Part shown: positions 46,841-55,505 of the stretch, piece by piece | Layout: every line of letters starts with the position of its first letter | Position numbering within the stretch: the first letter of the stretch is position 1 | NCBI RefSeq assembly: GCF_943181415.1 | Contig: NZ_CALPBZ010000003.1 | Coordinates: 186,001 to 250,000, forward strand | DNA: 64,000 nt | Direction: 5' to 3' | Source: Microbacterium sp. Marseille-Q6648 | GTDB taxonomy: Bacteria; Actinomycetota; Actinomycetes; Actinomycetales; Microbacteriaceae | The notes under the pieces: generated by a model | The model's database searches: none | What the model saw: only the letters and a program-made list of their open reading frames with translations | What the model was told of the DNA's origin: nothing | Program-made: the position numbers and the translations under genes

Positions 46841-47194
46841 ATGGAGACCCTTCGCCACATCGTCGTGTTCATCCACCTCATCGGCTTCGCGCTGCTCTTC
46901 GGCGCGTGGGCGGTCGAGGCCGTCGCCCGCCGGGTGGAGATCACGCGGCTGATGAACTGGGGCCTGCTGATCGCGGGCATCGCCGGCCTGGCCCTCGCCG
47001 CCCCGTGGGGCATCGAGTACGACCTCAACTACGCCAAGATCGGCGTCAAGCTCGTGATCCTGCTCGTCATCGGCGCCCTGCTCGGGATCGGCGCGGCACG
47101 ACAGCGTCGGAAGGCAGGCGTCCCTGCGGGGATGTTCTGGGGGATCGGCATCCTCACCGCCCTCAACGCCGCCCTCGCCGTCATCTGGCGCTGA
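46841..47194 (+). CDS. Small four-helix membrane protein of unknown function
   Basis: This 117-residue protein has about four hydrophobic segments joined by short charged loops. The N-terminal FIHLIGFALLFGAWAVE and the middle segment with KIGVKLVILLVIGALLG resemble small cytochrome b/CopD-like or DUF-type membrane proteins often annotated as Fe-S proteins in this group. A His in the first helix could bind haem or a metal, but no second ligand is obvious. The ATG is set by the -10 box. I do not recognise a function. Confidence 0.75.
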   Translation: METLRHIVVFIHLIGFALLFGAWAVEAVARRVEITRLMNWGLLIAGIAGLALAAPWGIEYDLNYAKIGVKLVILLVIGALLGIGAARQRRKAGVPAGMFWGIGILTALNAALAVIWR

Positions 47195-47203
47195 CCTCCC
47201 GCG

Positions 47204-47209
47204 TAAGAT
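47204..47209 (+). promoter_or_regulatory. -10 box TAAGAT of the MHS transporter gene
   Basis: TAAGAT gives a transcription start near 47216. A hairpin GGGCGG-gttct-CCGCCC (47210-47226) spans that start, and AAGG lies before the ATG at 47246. Confidence 0.45.
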
Positions 47210-47245
47210 GGGCGGGTTCTCCGCCCGCCTCCTGCAAGGTCAGCC

Positions 47246-48736
47246 ATGTCTTCCCCCACCACGGCACCCACTCCGGTCTCCGCACCGGCCGCGCCGGCCA
47301 ATCCCCGCTCGCGCGTCATCACCGCGAGCCTGGTCGGCACCACGATCGAGTTCTACGACTTCTACGTCTACGCGACGGCCGCCGTCCTCGTCTTCCCGAT
47401 CCTCTTCTTCCCGACCGGCAACGACACCACCGCCCTGCTGGCCTCGTTCGGGGTCTTCGGCGCGGCCATGATCGCCCGCCCGCTGGGAGCGATCATCTTC
47501 GGGCACTTCGGCGACCGCTTCGGCCGCAAGGCGACCCTCGTCGGCTCGCTCCTGACGATGGGCGTCGCGACGTTCCTCATCGGCTGCCTGCCCACCTACA
47601 ACGACATCGGCTGGTGGGCGGCGCTGCTGCTCCTCGTGCTCCGGCTCGCGCAGGGCTTCGCCCTGGGCGGCGAGTGGTCGGGCGCCGCGCTGGTGGCGAC
47701 CGAGAACGCCCCGGCCGGCAAGCGCGCCTGGTACGGCACGTTCCCGCAGCTGGGCGCACCGCTGGGGTTCATCATCGCGAACTCGGTGTTCCTCGCGATC
47801 AACTTCCTGCTCCCCCACCCGGACGGCGCCGGCCAGCGCTCGGCGGACTTCCTCGCGTGGGGGTGGCGCGTGCCGTTCCTCTTCTCGGCGGTCATGGTGA
47901 TCATCGGCCTGTGGGTGCGACTGCGCCTGGTCGAGTCGGAGTCGTTCACCAAGGCCGAGCAGAAGGGCGCGATCCGCAGGTTCCCGCTCGGCACGGTCGT
48001 CCGCCGCCACTGGTGGCACCTGATCCTCGGCACGTTCATCATGCTGGCCACCTACGTGCTGTTCTACCTGATGACGAACTTCACGCTGTCGTACGGCACG
48101 AAGGCCGCCGACCTCGAGACCGCCTCCGCTGCCGCGCAGGCGGCCGCCGAGGCTGCCGGCAAGACCTTCGACGCCGCGGCATTCGCTGCCCAGTTCTATC
48201 CCGGACTCGGCTTCGCCTACACCGACTTCGTGCTGATGCAGATCATCGGCGTGGTCTTCTTCGGCATCTTCACGATGCTCTCGGGCCCCATCGCCGATGC
48301 GATCGGGCGCCGCCGGCTGCTGCTGTGGGTGACCGCCCTCATCATCGTCTTCGGCCTGACCTTCAACCTGTTCCTGCTGCCGCAGGCCGACCCGAGATTC
48401 ACCGGGGCGCTGGCGCAGGCCTTCCTCATCTTCGGCTTCATGCTGATGGGAGCGACGTTCGGGCCGATGGGAGCCGTGCTTCCGGAGCTGTTCCCGACGA
48501 ACGTCCGCTACACCGGCTCGGCGGTGGCCTACAACCTGTCGTCGATCCTCGGCGCCGCCCTCGCGCCGATCGTCGCGGTGGCCCTGTGGGCCGCGGCCGG
48601 CGGCAGCCCGTGGCTGGTCGGCGTGTACCTCTCGGCGATGGGCGTGCTGACCTTCATCGCGGTGATCCTGGCCCCCGAGACCAAGGACGTCGACTACGAC
48701 GCCGACCTGGGCGTCGGGGTGACCGGCTCGCTCTGA
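47246..48736 (+). CDS. MFS transporter, metabolite:H+ symporter (MHS) family
   Basis: This 496-residue transporter has about twelve transmembrane segments. GTTIEFYDFYVYATAA at the N terminus and FGHFGDRFGRKATL in the loop after helix 2 are MHS hallmarks, as in the shikimate and proline/betaine carriers. The segment of about 40 Ala-rich residues between helices 7 and 8 (ASAAAQAAAEAAGKTFDAAA) is an unusual long loop. The substrate cannot be read from the sequence; a dicarboxylate, osmolyte or aromatic acid is likely. Confidence 0.88.
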   Translation: MSSPTTAPTPVSAPAAPANPRSRVITASLVGTTIEFYDFYVYATAAVLVFPILFFPTGNDTTALLASFGVFGAAMIARPLGAIIFGHFGDRFGRKATLVGSLLTMGVATFLIGCLPTYNDIGWWAALLLLVLRLAQGFALGGEWSGAALVATENAPAGKRAWYGTFPQLGAPLGFIIANSVFLAINFLLPHPDGAGQRSADFLAWGWRVPFLFSAVMVIIGLWVRLRLVESESFTKAEQKGAIRRFPLGTVVRRHWWHLILGTFIMLATYVLFYLMTNFTLSYGTKAADLETASAAAQAAAEAAGKTFDAAAFAAQFYPGLGFAYTDFVLMQIIGVVFFGIFTMLSGPIADAIGRRRLLLWVTALIIVFGLTFNLFLLPQADPRFTGALAQAFLIFGFMLMGATFGPMGAVLPELFPTNVRYTGSAVAYNLSSILGAALAPIVAVALWAAAGGSPWLVGVYLSAMGVLTFIAVILAPETKDVDYDADLGVGVTGSL

Positions 48737-48760
48737 TCGGGGCCCGATCCCGCCCCGATC
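48735..48760. terminator. Bidirectional hairpin terminator after the MHS transporter
   Basis: A perfect 9-base stem (GATCGGGGC with GCCCCGATC) and an 8-base loop lie between convergent stop codons. There is no T-tract. Confidence 0.55.
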
Positions 48761-48763
48761 GTC

Positions 48764-49585
48764 TCAGTCGAGAAAGAGAGCCCGGAGGCGCTTGGTGGTG
48801 AACACCAGGCCCACGGCGATCATCACGACGTAGTAGAGGACGTGCCACAGCATGTCGGTGCTGAGGACGCCGGTGGTCAGTCCCCGGACGAGCTCGACCC
48901 CGTGCCACAGCGGGAAGGCCATGACGATCGACTGCACCCACTCCGGGTAGACGGTGATGGGGTACAGCGTCGCCGAGAAGAGGAACATCGGCAGCAGGAC
49001 GAAGTTGATCCAGTCCATGTGCTGGAAGGTCTTCATGTAGCTGGTGATCGCCATGCCCACGCTGGCGAACCCGAACGCGATGAGCAGGACGGCGGGCAGG
49101 GCGAGGATCGCCGTCCAGGCGAGGTTCAGCCCGAGGATCTGCATGATCAGCATGAAGCCGGTCGCGTAGAGCAGACCTCGCAGCAGGGCGTAGAGGATCT
49201 CGCCGAGGGCCACGTCCAGCGGCCCGAGCGACGTCGCGAGCATGCCCTCGTAGAGCTTGCCGTAGTTGAGCTTGAAGAAGACGTTCCAGGTCGAGTCGTA
49301 GATCGCCCCGTTCATCGCCGACACCGCCAGGAGCGCCGGTGCGATGAAGGCCGCGTACGACACCTCGACGCCCTGCGAGGTCTGGACGGTGCCGATGAGG
49401 CTGCCGAGCCCGATGCCCATCGAGGCGAGGTAGAACACCGGCTCGAAGAAGCCCGACAGTACGACGATCCAGCTCGACGAGCGGGCCGCGAGAACGCCGC
49501 GCTGGACGACGGCCTGGGGGTTTCCGGCCCAGAGCGCGCGGACGCCTCCGGAGCGCACCGGCGCGGTCGCGGTGGTGGTGGTCAC
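48764..49585 (-). CDS. ABC-2 type exporter permease
   Basis: This 273-residue membrane subunit of an ABC exporter of the DrrB type has six hydrophobic segments. FVLLPMFLFSATLYPITVYPEWVQ, where the Phe-Ser-Gly/Ala loop precedes the fifth helix, is typical. It starts at a GTG with GAGGAGG upstream, overlaps the previous permease by 4 bases, and ends the operon. Together with the sister permease it should form a heterodimeric channel. Confidence 0.85.
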   Translation of the reverse strand: MTTTTATAPVRSGGVRALWAGNPQAVVQRGVLAARSSSWIVVLSGFFEPVFYLASMGIGLGSLIGTVQTSQGVEVSYAAFIAPALLAVSAMNGAIYDSTWNVFFKLNYGKLYEGMLATSLGPLDVALGEILYALLRGLLYATGFMLIMQILGLNLAWTAILALPAVLLIAFGFASVGMAITSYMKTFQHMDWINFVLLPMFLFSATLYPITVYPEWVQSIVMAFPLWHGVELVRGLTTGVLSTDMLWHVLYYVVMIAVGLVFTTKRLRALFLD

Positions 49586-50469
49586 TTCGCCAGCCTCCTC
49601 GTGAACAGACGCCGGCCGATGACGAGCCCGCCGACCGCGAGCAGCAGCAGATAGCCGACGTGCACGGCGAGCATGGCCGGCTCGATCGGCTTGCCGTACG
49701 TCGCCCAGCGGCCGAGCTCGGTGGCGTGCCACAGCGGCGAGACCCAGCCGATCCACTGCAGCCACAGCGGCAGGTTGACCAGCGGGTAGAACGTGCCGGA
49801 GAACAGGAACATCGGCATGAACAGGAACCGCTGGACCAGGGCGAACTGCCCCTTGTCGTCCTCGATGGTCGCTGCGTAGGCCATGAGGGGGATGCCGAAC
49901 GCGCAGCCGCCGGCGATGCCGATGAGGATCGACACCCATCCCGTCTCGGGGTTCGGCACCGCGCCGAACAGCCAGATGAACAGGTAGTAGAGCACGACGG
50001 TGACGAGCATGCGGGCGGTGGCGCCCGCGACCACGCCGTTCGCGATCTGCCCGGCCGACAGCGGCGAGGCGCTGAAGCCGTAGAAGTAGCGGCGCCACTT
50101 GAAGCCCGACATGACCGGGTAGGTGAACTCCTCGCTCGCGACCGAGATCGCCGAGGTCATGAGCAGGGCGGGAGCCACGAACACGAGGTAGGACACCTCG
50201 ACGCCGCCGTCGACGACGTCCTGGTCGATGAGGGCGGCCAGGCCCACCGCGAGCCCCAGCAGGTAGAGGACCGGCTGCCCGAAGGCGCCGACGATGATCG
50301 TCCAGCCGTAGGCCCGCATGGCGCGGACCATGTGCTCGGTGACGTACCAGGTGCCGCTGCGGCGCGGCCGGCGCCCCCACTCCAGCGCTTCGGCGCGCAG
50401 TTCGTCGAGACCGGGCTGCGTCGTCGCGGTGGAGGTCGGGTGCGGCATCCGCTCGTCGTGGTCGCTCAT
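49582..50469 (-). CDS. ABC-2 type exporter permease
   Basis: This is the sister permease, 295 residues, with a ~45-residue soluble N terminus before the first of six membrane segments. FLFMPMFLFSGTFYPLVNLPLWLQ mirrors the signature in its neighbour, which suggests a gene duplication. It overlaps the ATPase gene by 4 bases at its start and the second permease at its end. The cargo is unknown; drugs, lipids or a polyketide are usual for this class. Confidence 0.85.
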   Translation of the reverse strand: MSDHDERMPHPTSTATTQPGLDELRAEALEWGRRPRRSGTWYVTEHMVRAMRAYGWTIIVGAFGQPVLYLLGLAVGLAALIDQDVVDGGVEVSYLVFVAPALLMTSAISVASEEFTYPVMSGFKWRRYFYGFSASPLSAGQIANGVVAGATARMLVTVVLYYLFIWLFGAVPNPETGWVSILIGIAGGCAFGIPLMAYAATIEDDKGQFALVQRFLFMPMFLFSGTFYPLVNLPLWLQWIGWVSPLWHATELGRWATYGKPIEPAMLAVHVGYLLLLAVGGLVIGRRLFTRRLAK

Positions 50470-51407
50470 TCGATCAGCGACCTTCCCGTGAGGCGCAGGA
50501 AGACGTCCTCGAGGCTCGATCGGCGCACGAGGCTCGTCACCGGGTGCAGGCCCCGCTCGGCGACCTGCTCGAGCGCGTGCTCGCCGTTGTGGGCGTAGAC
50601 GAGCACACGGTCGGGGAGCACTTCGACGCGCTCGCCGATGCCCTCGAGCTGCGGGGCGACCTGCTCGTTGCGGTCGGACCCGAATCTCACCTCGAGCACC
50701 TCGCGGCTGGAGTGCTCGCGGATGAGCGACGCAGGCGTGCCCTCGGCCATGATGCGGCCCTTGTCGACGACGATGAGGCGGTCGCACAGCTGCTCGGCCT
50801 CGTCCATGTAGTGCGTGGTCAGGACGAGGGTCGTGCCGCGCTCCTTCAGCCGGAACAGACGGTCCCACAGCACGTGGCGCGCCTGGGGGTCGAGCCCGGT
50901 GGTCGGCTCGTCGAGCAGCAGGATGCGCGGGTCGTTGATGAGGCCGCGCGCGATGGTGAGGCGCCGCTTCATGCCGCCCGAGAGCGCGTCGACCTTGCTC
51001 TTGGCCTTCTCTTCCAGCTGCGCGAACGCCAGCAGCTCGTCGGCCTTCTCGTGGCAGACCTTCGCCGGCAGGCCGAAGTACCGGCCGTAGATGAAGAGGT
51101 TCTCGCGCGCGTTGAGCTCGCCGTCGAGATTGTCCTGCTGGGGCACGACGCCGAGCCGCGAGCGGATCTCGGGGCCGTGGCGGTCGGGATCGAGGCCGAG
51201 GATCGACAGCTCGCCGCCGGTGCGGGACGACACGGCGCCGATCATCTTCATCGTCGTGGACTTGCCGGCGCCGTTGGGGCCGAGGAGGCCGAACGACTCA
51301 CCCGGCGCGACCTCGAACGACAGCCCGTCCACGGCGAGGAAGTCGGGCTTGCCCTTGACCTTGTAGGCCTTGACGAGATTGTGGGCGGCGATCACTGCTT
51401 CTGGCAC
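50466..51407 (-). CDS. ABC exporter ATPase, DrrA-like
   Basis: This 313-residue ATPase drives the two permeases encoded downstream. Walker A is GPNGAGKSTT near residue 43, the signature LSGGMKRRL near 140, Walker B ILLLDEPTTGLDPQAR, and the H-loop LTTHYMDEAEQL. A C-terminal ~75-residue domain ending in a LEDVFLRLTGR motif is typical of DrrA/daunorubicin-type exporters. A TACAGT box ends 6 bases before the GTG. Confidence 0.92.
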   Translation of the reverse strand: MPEAVIAAHNLVKAYKVKGKPDFLAVDGLSFEVAPGESFGLLGPNGAGKSTTMKMIGAVSSRTGGELSILGLDPDRHGPEIRSRLGVVPQQDNLDGELNARENLFIYGRYFGLPAKVCHEKADELLAFAQLEEKAKSKVDALSGGMKRRLTIARGLINDPRILLLDEPTTGLDPQARHVLWDRLFRLKERGTTLVLTTHYMDEAEQLCDRLIVVDKGRIMAEGTPASLIREHSSREVLEVRFGSDRNEQVAPQLEGIGERVEVLPDRVLVYAHNGEHALEQVAERGLHPVTSLVRRSSLEDVFLRLTGRSLIE

Positions 51408-51413
51408 CGGACA

Positions 51414-51419
51414 ACTGTA
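51414..51419 (-). promoter_or_regulatory. -10 box TACAGT, leaderless start of the DrrA-like ATPase
   Basis: TACAGT on the minus strand ends 6 bases before the GTG of the ATPase gene. Confidence 0.5.
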
Positions 51420-51474
51420 CTGGCCGTCGGCGACATCGCCCCCGTCTCCCGAAGGAGCACCGGGCGGGTCGGGT

Positions 51475-51480
51475 TAGGGT
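51475..51480 (+). promoter_or_regulatory. -10 box TAGGGT upstream of the fused ABC exporter
   Basis: TAGGGT ends 5 bases before the GTG at 51486. It is back to back with the DrrA-like promoter in a 78-base divergent gap. Confidence 0.4.
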
Positions 51481-51485
51481 CGATT

Positions 51486-53450
51486 GTGACCGATCCGACC
51501 CCCGCCCGGCGCGGGCGCGGCCGCAGGCCCTCCGACGGGCCGCGCGCGAGCTTCCGCCAGCTGATCCCGTTCCTCCTCGAGCACACGCGCGTGCTTGTCG
51601 TCGTCGCCGTGCTCAGCATCGTCGGCGCGGTGCTGACCCTGGCCCAGCCGGTCGTCGTCGGCCAGGTGATCGCACGGGTGCAGGACGGCGACGGGCTCGG
51701 GCTGCTGGTGTGGGCGATCATCGGACTCGTCGTCGCGGCATCCGTCATCTCGGGCTATCAGCACTACCTGCTGCAGCGCACCGGCACAGCGGTCGTCTTC
51801 TCGAGCAGGCGCCAGCTGATCCGCCGCATCCTCCACCTGCCCATCAGCGAGTTCGACGCCCGCCGCACCGGCGACCTGGTCTCGCGCGTAGGGACCGACA
51901 CGACCCTCCTGTACGCCGTGCTGACGCAGGGGCTCGCGGATGCCGTCGGCAACAGTCTCATCTTCCTCGGCGCGATCATCGCGATGGCCGTCATCGACCC
52001 GATCCTGCTGGTGTCGATCGTGGGGGTGCTCGGGGTGTCGATCGCGGTCGTGGCCGTGCTGAGCGGCCGGATCCGCAAGGCCACGACCGCCCAGCAGGAG
52101 AAGGTGGGAGAGCTGGCCTCGGGAGTCGAGCGGGCGGTGGGCTCGATCCGCACCATCCGCGCCGCCGGCGCCGGCGAGCGCGAGGAGCAGTCCGTGACCG
52201 CGATCGCGCGCGAGGCGTACGGGATCGGCGTGCGGATCGCGAAGGTCTCGGCCCTCGTCGTTCCGATCGCGGGCATCGCGCTGCAGGTGTCGCTGCTCGT
52301 GGTGCTCGGCTTCGGCGGCTACCGCGTCGCCTCGGGGGCGATCGGGATCGCGTCGCTGGTGACCTTCGTGATGTTCCTGTTCCTGCTCATCGGCCCCCTC
52401 ACCACGTTCTTCGGCGCCATCACCTCGGTCAATCAGGCGCTCGGCGCGCTGGGGCGCATCCAGGAGGTCCTGGACCTGCCCACCGAGACCGCCACGGACC
52501 GGGTCCCGCCGGAGGCCGGGAGGCGTTTCGTCTCGGTCGCTGCGCTCCCTCGCTCAACGTCCGGTTCCTCGCTCCCCGCAACCCCGGACGCTGAGCGAGC
52601 GCAGCGAGACGAAGCGCGCCCCGCCGTCGAGTTCCGCGACGTCCGCTTCGCGTATCCCGAGAACGTCGTCGAAGCCCGTCGGCGGGCGGCCACCGAGGCC
52701 CGCGCCGTGCTCGAGAGCGCACACGTCGAGCGTCCCGGCGAGCCGGCCGAGGCGGCATCCGATCTCGACGGCGACGTCCTCCGGGGCGTCTCGTTCACGG
52801 TTCCGCGCGGCGCCCGGGTGGCCCTGGTCGGGCCGTCCGGGGCCGGCAAGAGCACCGCGCTGTCGCTCATCGAGCGCTTCTACGACCCCACCGGGGGCGC
52901 GATCCTGCTGGGCGGCGTCGACATCCGCGATCTCGACCGCACCGCTCTGCGCGCCCAGCTGGGCTACGTCGAGCAGGACGCGCCGACACTGGCCGGCACG
53001 CTCGGCGAGAACCTGCGGCTCGCCTCACCGGACGCCGACGACGCGGCGTGCGAGGCGGTGCTGCGCGCGGTCAACCTGGGAGAAGTGCTCGACCGCTCTC
53101 CGCTGGGCCTGGCCGCACCCGTCGGCGAGAGCGGCGTCATGCTCTCGGGCGGCGAGCGCCAGCGTCTCGCGATCGCCCGCGCACTCCTGGCGGCCCCGCC
53201 GATCCTGCTGATGGACGAGTCGACATCGTCGCTGGACGGGCTGAACGAGCAGCGGATGCGCGAGGCGATCGACGCCGTCGCCGAGGGACGCACGCTCATC
53301 GTGATCGCGCACCGGCTCTCGACGGTCGTCGACAGCGACCTCATCGTGGTGCTCGATCACGGTCACGTGGTCGGTCAGGGCACGCACTCCGAACTGGTCT
53401 CGTCGACGCCGCTGTACCGGGACCTGGCCAAGCACCAGCTGCTGGTGTGA
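51486..53450 (+). CDS. ABC exporter with fused membrane and ATPase domains, carrying an inserted palindromic repeat
   Basis: This 654-residue half-transporter has a six-helix membrane domain (about 30-330) and an ATPase domain with Walker A GPSGAGKSTALS near residue 449, LSGGERQRLAIARALL, and ILLMDESTSSLD. It resembles multidrug and lipid-A-type exporters. Between the two domains, residues about 346-378 are encoded by an imperfect inverted repeat and read RFVSVAALPRSTS...DAERAQRDEAR, unlike any transporter linker I know. A second insertion of about 33 Arg/Ala/Glu-rich residues sits early in the ATPase domain, before GVSFTVPRG. Both keep the frame. The GTG start is set by similarity and the nearby -10 box; the open frame upstream overlaps the antisense ABC gene. 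Confidence 0.88.
   Translation: MTDPTPARRGRGRRPSDGPRASFRQLIPFLLEHTRVLVVVAVLSIVGAVLTLAQPVVVGQVIARVQDGDGLGLLVWAIIGLVVAASVISGYQHYLLQRTGTAVVFSSRRQLIRRILHLPISEFDARRTGDLVSRVGTDTTLLYAVLTQGLADAVGNSLIFLGAIIAMAVIDPILLVSIVGVLGVSIAVVAVLSGRIRKATTAQQEKVGELASGVERAVGSIRTIRAAGAGEREEQSVTAIAREAYGIGVRIAKVSALVVPIAGIALQVSLLVVLGFGGYRVASGAIGIASLVTFVMFLFLLIGPLTTFFGAITSVNQALGALGRIQEVLDLPTETATDRVPPEAGRRFVSVAALPRSTSGSSLPATPDAERAQRDEARPAVEFRDVRFAYPENVVEARRRAATEARAVLESAHVERPGEPAEAASDLDGDVLRGVSFTVPRGARVALVGPSGAGKSTALSLIERFYDPTGGAILLGGVDIRDLDRTALRAQLGYVEQDAPTLAGTLGENLRLASPDADDAACEAVLRAVNLGEVLDRSPLGLAAPVGESGVMLSGGERQRLAIARALLAAPPILLMDESTSSLDGLNEQRMREAIDAVAEGRTLIVIAHRLSTVVDSDLIVVLDHGHVVGQGTHSELVSSTPLYRDLAKHQLLV
52523..52618. 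repeat. Imperfect palindromic repeat inserted inside the ABC exporter gene
   Basis: The left arm (52523-52564, starting GCGTTTCGTCTCGG and ending ACGTCCGG) and right arm (52584-52618, starting CCGGACGCTGAGCGAGCGCA) are inverted copies, with a few extra bases in the left arm and a 19-base loop. Motifs of the type GAGCGAGCGCAGCGAGAC usually occur as intergenic repeats in this group of organisms, as far as I recall. Here the repeat lies within a coding region and keeps the frame open. Confidence 0.8.
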
Positions 53451-53481
53451 TCGGGCCGTCCGGCGAGGACGGGCCCGATCA
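53448..53481. terminator. Hairpin terminator containing both convergent stop codons
   Basis: TGATCGGGCCGTCC and GGACGGGCCCGATCA form a long stem with one bulged base and a 5-base loop. The TGA at one end is the stop of the ABC exporter and the TCA at the other is the reverse stop of pckG. Confidence 0.6.
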
Positions 53482-55383
53482 CGCGCGCTGCAGGCGGTAG
53501 CGCAGAGCGGCGAGCTCGGCCCACAGGGGCGCCGGCACGCGGCCGTCGAACGTGCGGTAGAACTCCTCGGTGAGCTCGGCCTCGCGCAGCCACGACGCGG
53601 GGTCGATGGCGAAGAGCGCGTCGAGGTCGGCTTCGGGGACCTCGATGCCGCCGAGGTCGAGGTCAGACGTGCGCGGCAGCCGGCCGATGGGACTGTCGAC
53701 GGCGGGCACGGCTCCCTCGACGCGGCGGATGATCCAGTCGATGACACGGGAGTTGTCGCCGAAACCCGGCCACAGGAACCGGCCGTCCGCGCTCTTGCGG
53801 AACCAGTTGACCTGGAAGATCCGCGGCGCACGATCGAAGCGCAGCTTCTGACCGACCTTCAGCCAGTGCCCGAAGTAGTCGGCCATGTTGTAGCCGCAGA
53901 AGGGCAGCATCGCGAACGGGTCGCGGCGGAGTTCGCCCACCGTCCCCTCAGCGGCGGCGGTGCGCTCGGACGAGATGTTCGATCCCATGAAGACGCCGTG
54001 CGTCCAGTCCGTGGCCTCGACCACCAGCGGCACGTTGGTGGCGCGGCGGCCGCCGAAGAGGATGGCGTCCAGCGGCACCCCGTCGGGCGCGTCCCAGTCC
54101 TCGGCGATCTGGGGGCACTGAGCGGCGGCGACGGTGAAGCGCGAGTTCGGGTGGGCGGCGGGGCGACCGGATGCCGGGGTCCACGGCTTTCCCTCCCAGT
54201 CGGTGAGCTGCGGCGGGGCCTCGTCGGTGAGCCCCTCCCACCAGACGTCCCCGTCGGGTCGCAGCGCCACGTTGGTGAAGATCGTGTTGCCCCACAGCGT
54301 CTCGACCGCGGTGACGTTCGTCGACTCCCCGGTGCCCGGCGCGACGCCGAAGAATCCGGCCTCGGGGTTGATCGCCCAGAGGCGCCCGTCCTCGCCTGGA
54401 CGCAGCCAGGCGATGTCGTCCCCGAGGGTCTCGACGCGCCACCCCGGGATCGTCGGGCGGAGCATGGCGAGGTTCGTCTTGCCGCACGCCGAGGGGAACG
54501 CCGCGGCGACGTGGTACGCCTTGCCCTCGGGCGAGATCACCCGGATGAGGAGCATGTGCTCTGCGAGCCAGCCCTCGTCGCGACCGATCACCGAGGCGAT
54601 GCGCAGGGCGAAGCACTTCTTGGCGAGGATCGCGTTGCCGCCGTAGCCGGAGCCGAAGGACCACACCTCGAGGGTGTCGGGGAAGTGGACGATGTACTTC
54701 TCGTCGTTGCACGGCCACGCGTCGTCCTGCTGACCGGGCTCCAGCGGCGCGCCGACCGAGTGCACGGTCTTCACCCACGGCGCGCCACCGGCGATCTCGC
54801 GGAGCACCTCCGTGCCCACGCGGGTCATGATGCCGATCGACGTCACGGCGTAGGCGCTGTCGGTGACCTGGACGCCGATGTGCGACAGCGGCCCGCCCAC
54901 CGCGCCCATCGAGAACGGCACGACGTACATGGTGCGCCCGCGCATCGACCCTTCGAACAGCGGAGTGATCGTCCGACGGATCTCGTCGGGGGCGACCCAG
55001 TTGTTCGTCGGGCCCGCATCGGACTCGCGCTCCGAGGCGATGAACGTGCGGGCCTCGGTGCGGGCGACGTCGCTCGGGTGCGACCGGGCCAGGTACGAGC
55101 CCGGACGCCACTCGGGGTTGAGCTTGATGAGCTTGCCCTCGTCCACCATCTCGTGCAGCAGCGCGTCGTTCTCGGCACGGGAGCCGTCGACCCAGTGGAT
55201 GCGATCGGGCTGGGTGAGCGCCGCGATCTGGTCGACCCACGCGACGAGGGCGACCATGCCCTCGCCCGCGATCGCCGGTGCGGTACCGAAGGTGCGCACG
55301 CTCTTGGCGTTGGTGCGGGGATGCGCGCCGCCGCCGGCACCGGCGGAATCGGCGGGGCGGGTGAAGATGTCGGCAAGCGCCAT
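53479..55383 (-). CDS. pckG: Phosphoenolpyruvate carboxykinase (GTP)
   Basis: This enzyme converts oxaloacetate and GTP to PEP and is central to gluconeogenesis. The 634 residues show the actinobacterial GTP type: [33 protein letters not shown], the kinase loop [12 protein letters not shown] with the reactive Cys, the metal and omega regions, and [21 protein letters not shown] is chosen as start with AAGGAG about 9 bases upstream. It diverges from the RamB-type regulator. With ppsA in the same window, two routes to PEP are present. Confidence 0.96.
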   Translation of the reverse strand: MALADIFTRPADSAGAGGGAHPRTNAKSVRTFGTAPAIAGEGMVALVAWVDQIAALTQPDRIHWVDGSRAENDALLHEMVDEGKLIKLNPEWRPGSYLARSHPSDVARTEARTFIASERESDAGPTNNWVAPDEIRRTITPLFEGSMRGRTMYVVPFSMGAVGGPLSHIGVQVTDSAYAVTSIGIMTRVGTEVLREIAGGAPWVKTVHSVGAPLEPGQQDDAWPCNDEKYIVHFPDTLEVWSFGSGYGGNAILAKKCFALRIASVIGRDEGWLAEHMLLIRVISPEGKAYHVAAAFPSACGKTNLAMLRPTIPGWRVETLGDDIAWLRPGEDGRLWAINPEAGFFGVAPGTGESTNVTAVETLWGNTIFTNVALRPDGDVWWEGLTDEAPPQLTDWEGKPWTPASGRPAAHPNSRFTVAAAQCPQIAEDWDAPDGVPLDAILFGGRRATNVPLVVEATDWTHGVFMGSNISSERTAAAEGTVGELRRDPFAMLPFCGYNMADYFGHWLKVGQKLRFDRAPRIFQVNWFRKSADGRFLWPGFGDNSRVIDWIIRRVEGAVPAVDSPIGRLPRTSDLDLGGIEVPEADLDALFAIDPASWLREAELTEEFYRTFDGRVPAPLWAELAALRYRLQRA

Positions 55384-55493
55384 GGCTCGTGCTCCTTGTC
55401 TGCGACGATCAGATCGAGGGTCTACAGCCACTTTCGCGCCATCTCACCCCGTCTTCCGGAGGAGAGTGTCGTCAAGAAGCAGGATTCTTTCGC

Positions 55494-55499
55494 TATGCT
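55494..55499 (+). promoter_or_regulatory. -10 box TATGCT, leaderless start of the RamB-type gene
   Basis: TATGCT is the best -10 match in the window and ends 6 bases before the ATG. The spacer CAAGGA is too close to the ATG to act as a normal ribosome binding site. Confidence 0.6.
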
Positions 55500-55505
55500 C
55501 AAGGA

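Noticed and set aside
55292-55299. Further copies of GTGCGCAC in pckG and, near 59049, in coaBC
   Set aside because: Single copies within coding sequence without the longer GTGCGCACGCG head or flanking modules; expected by chance in GC-rich DNA.
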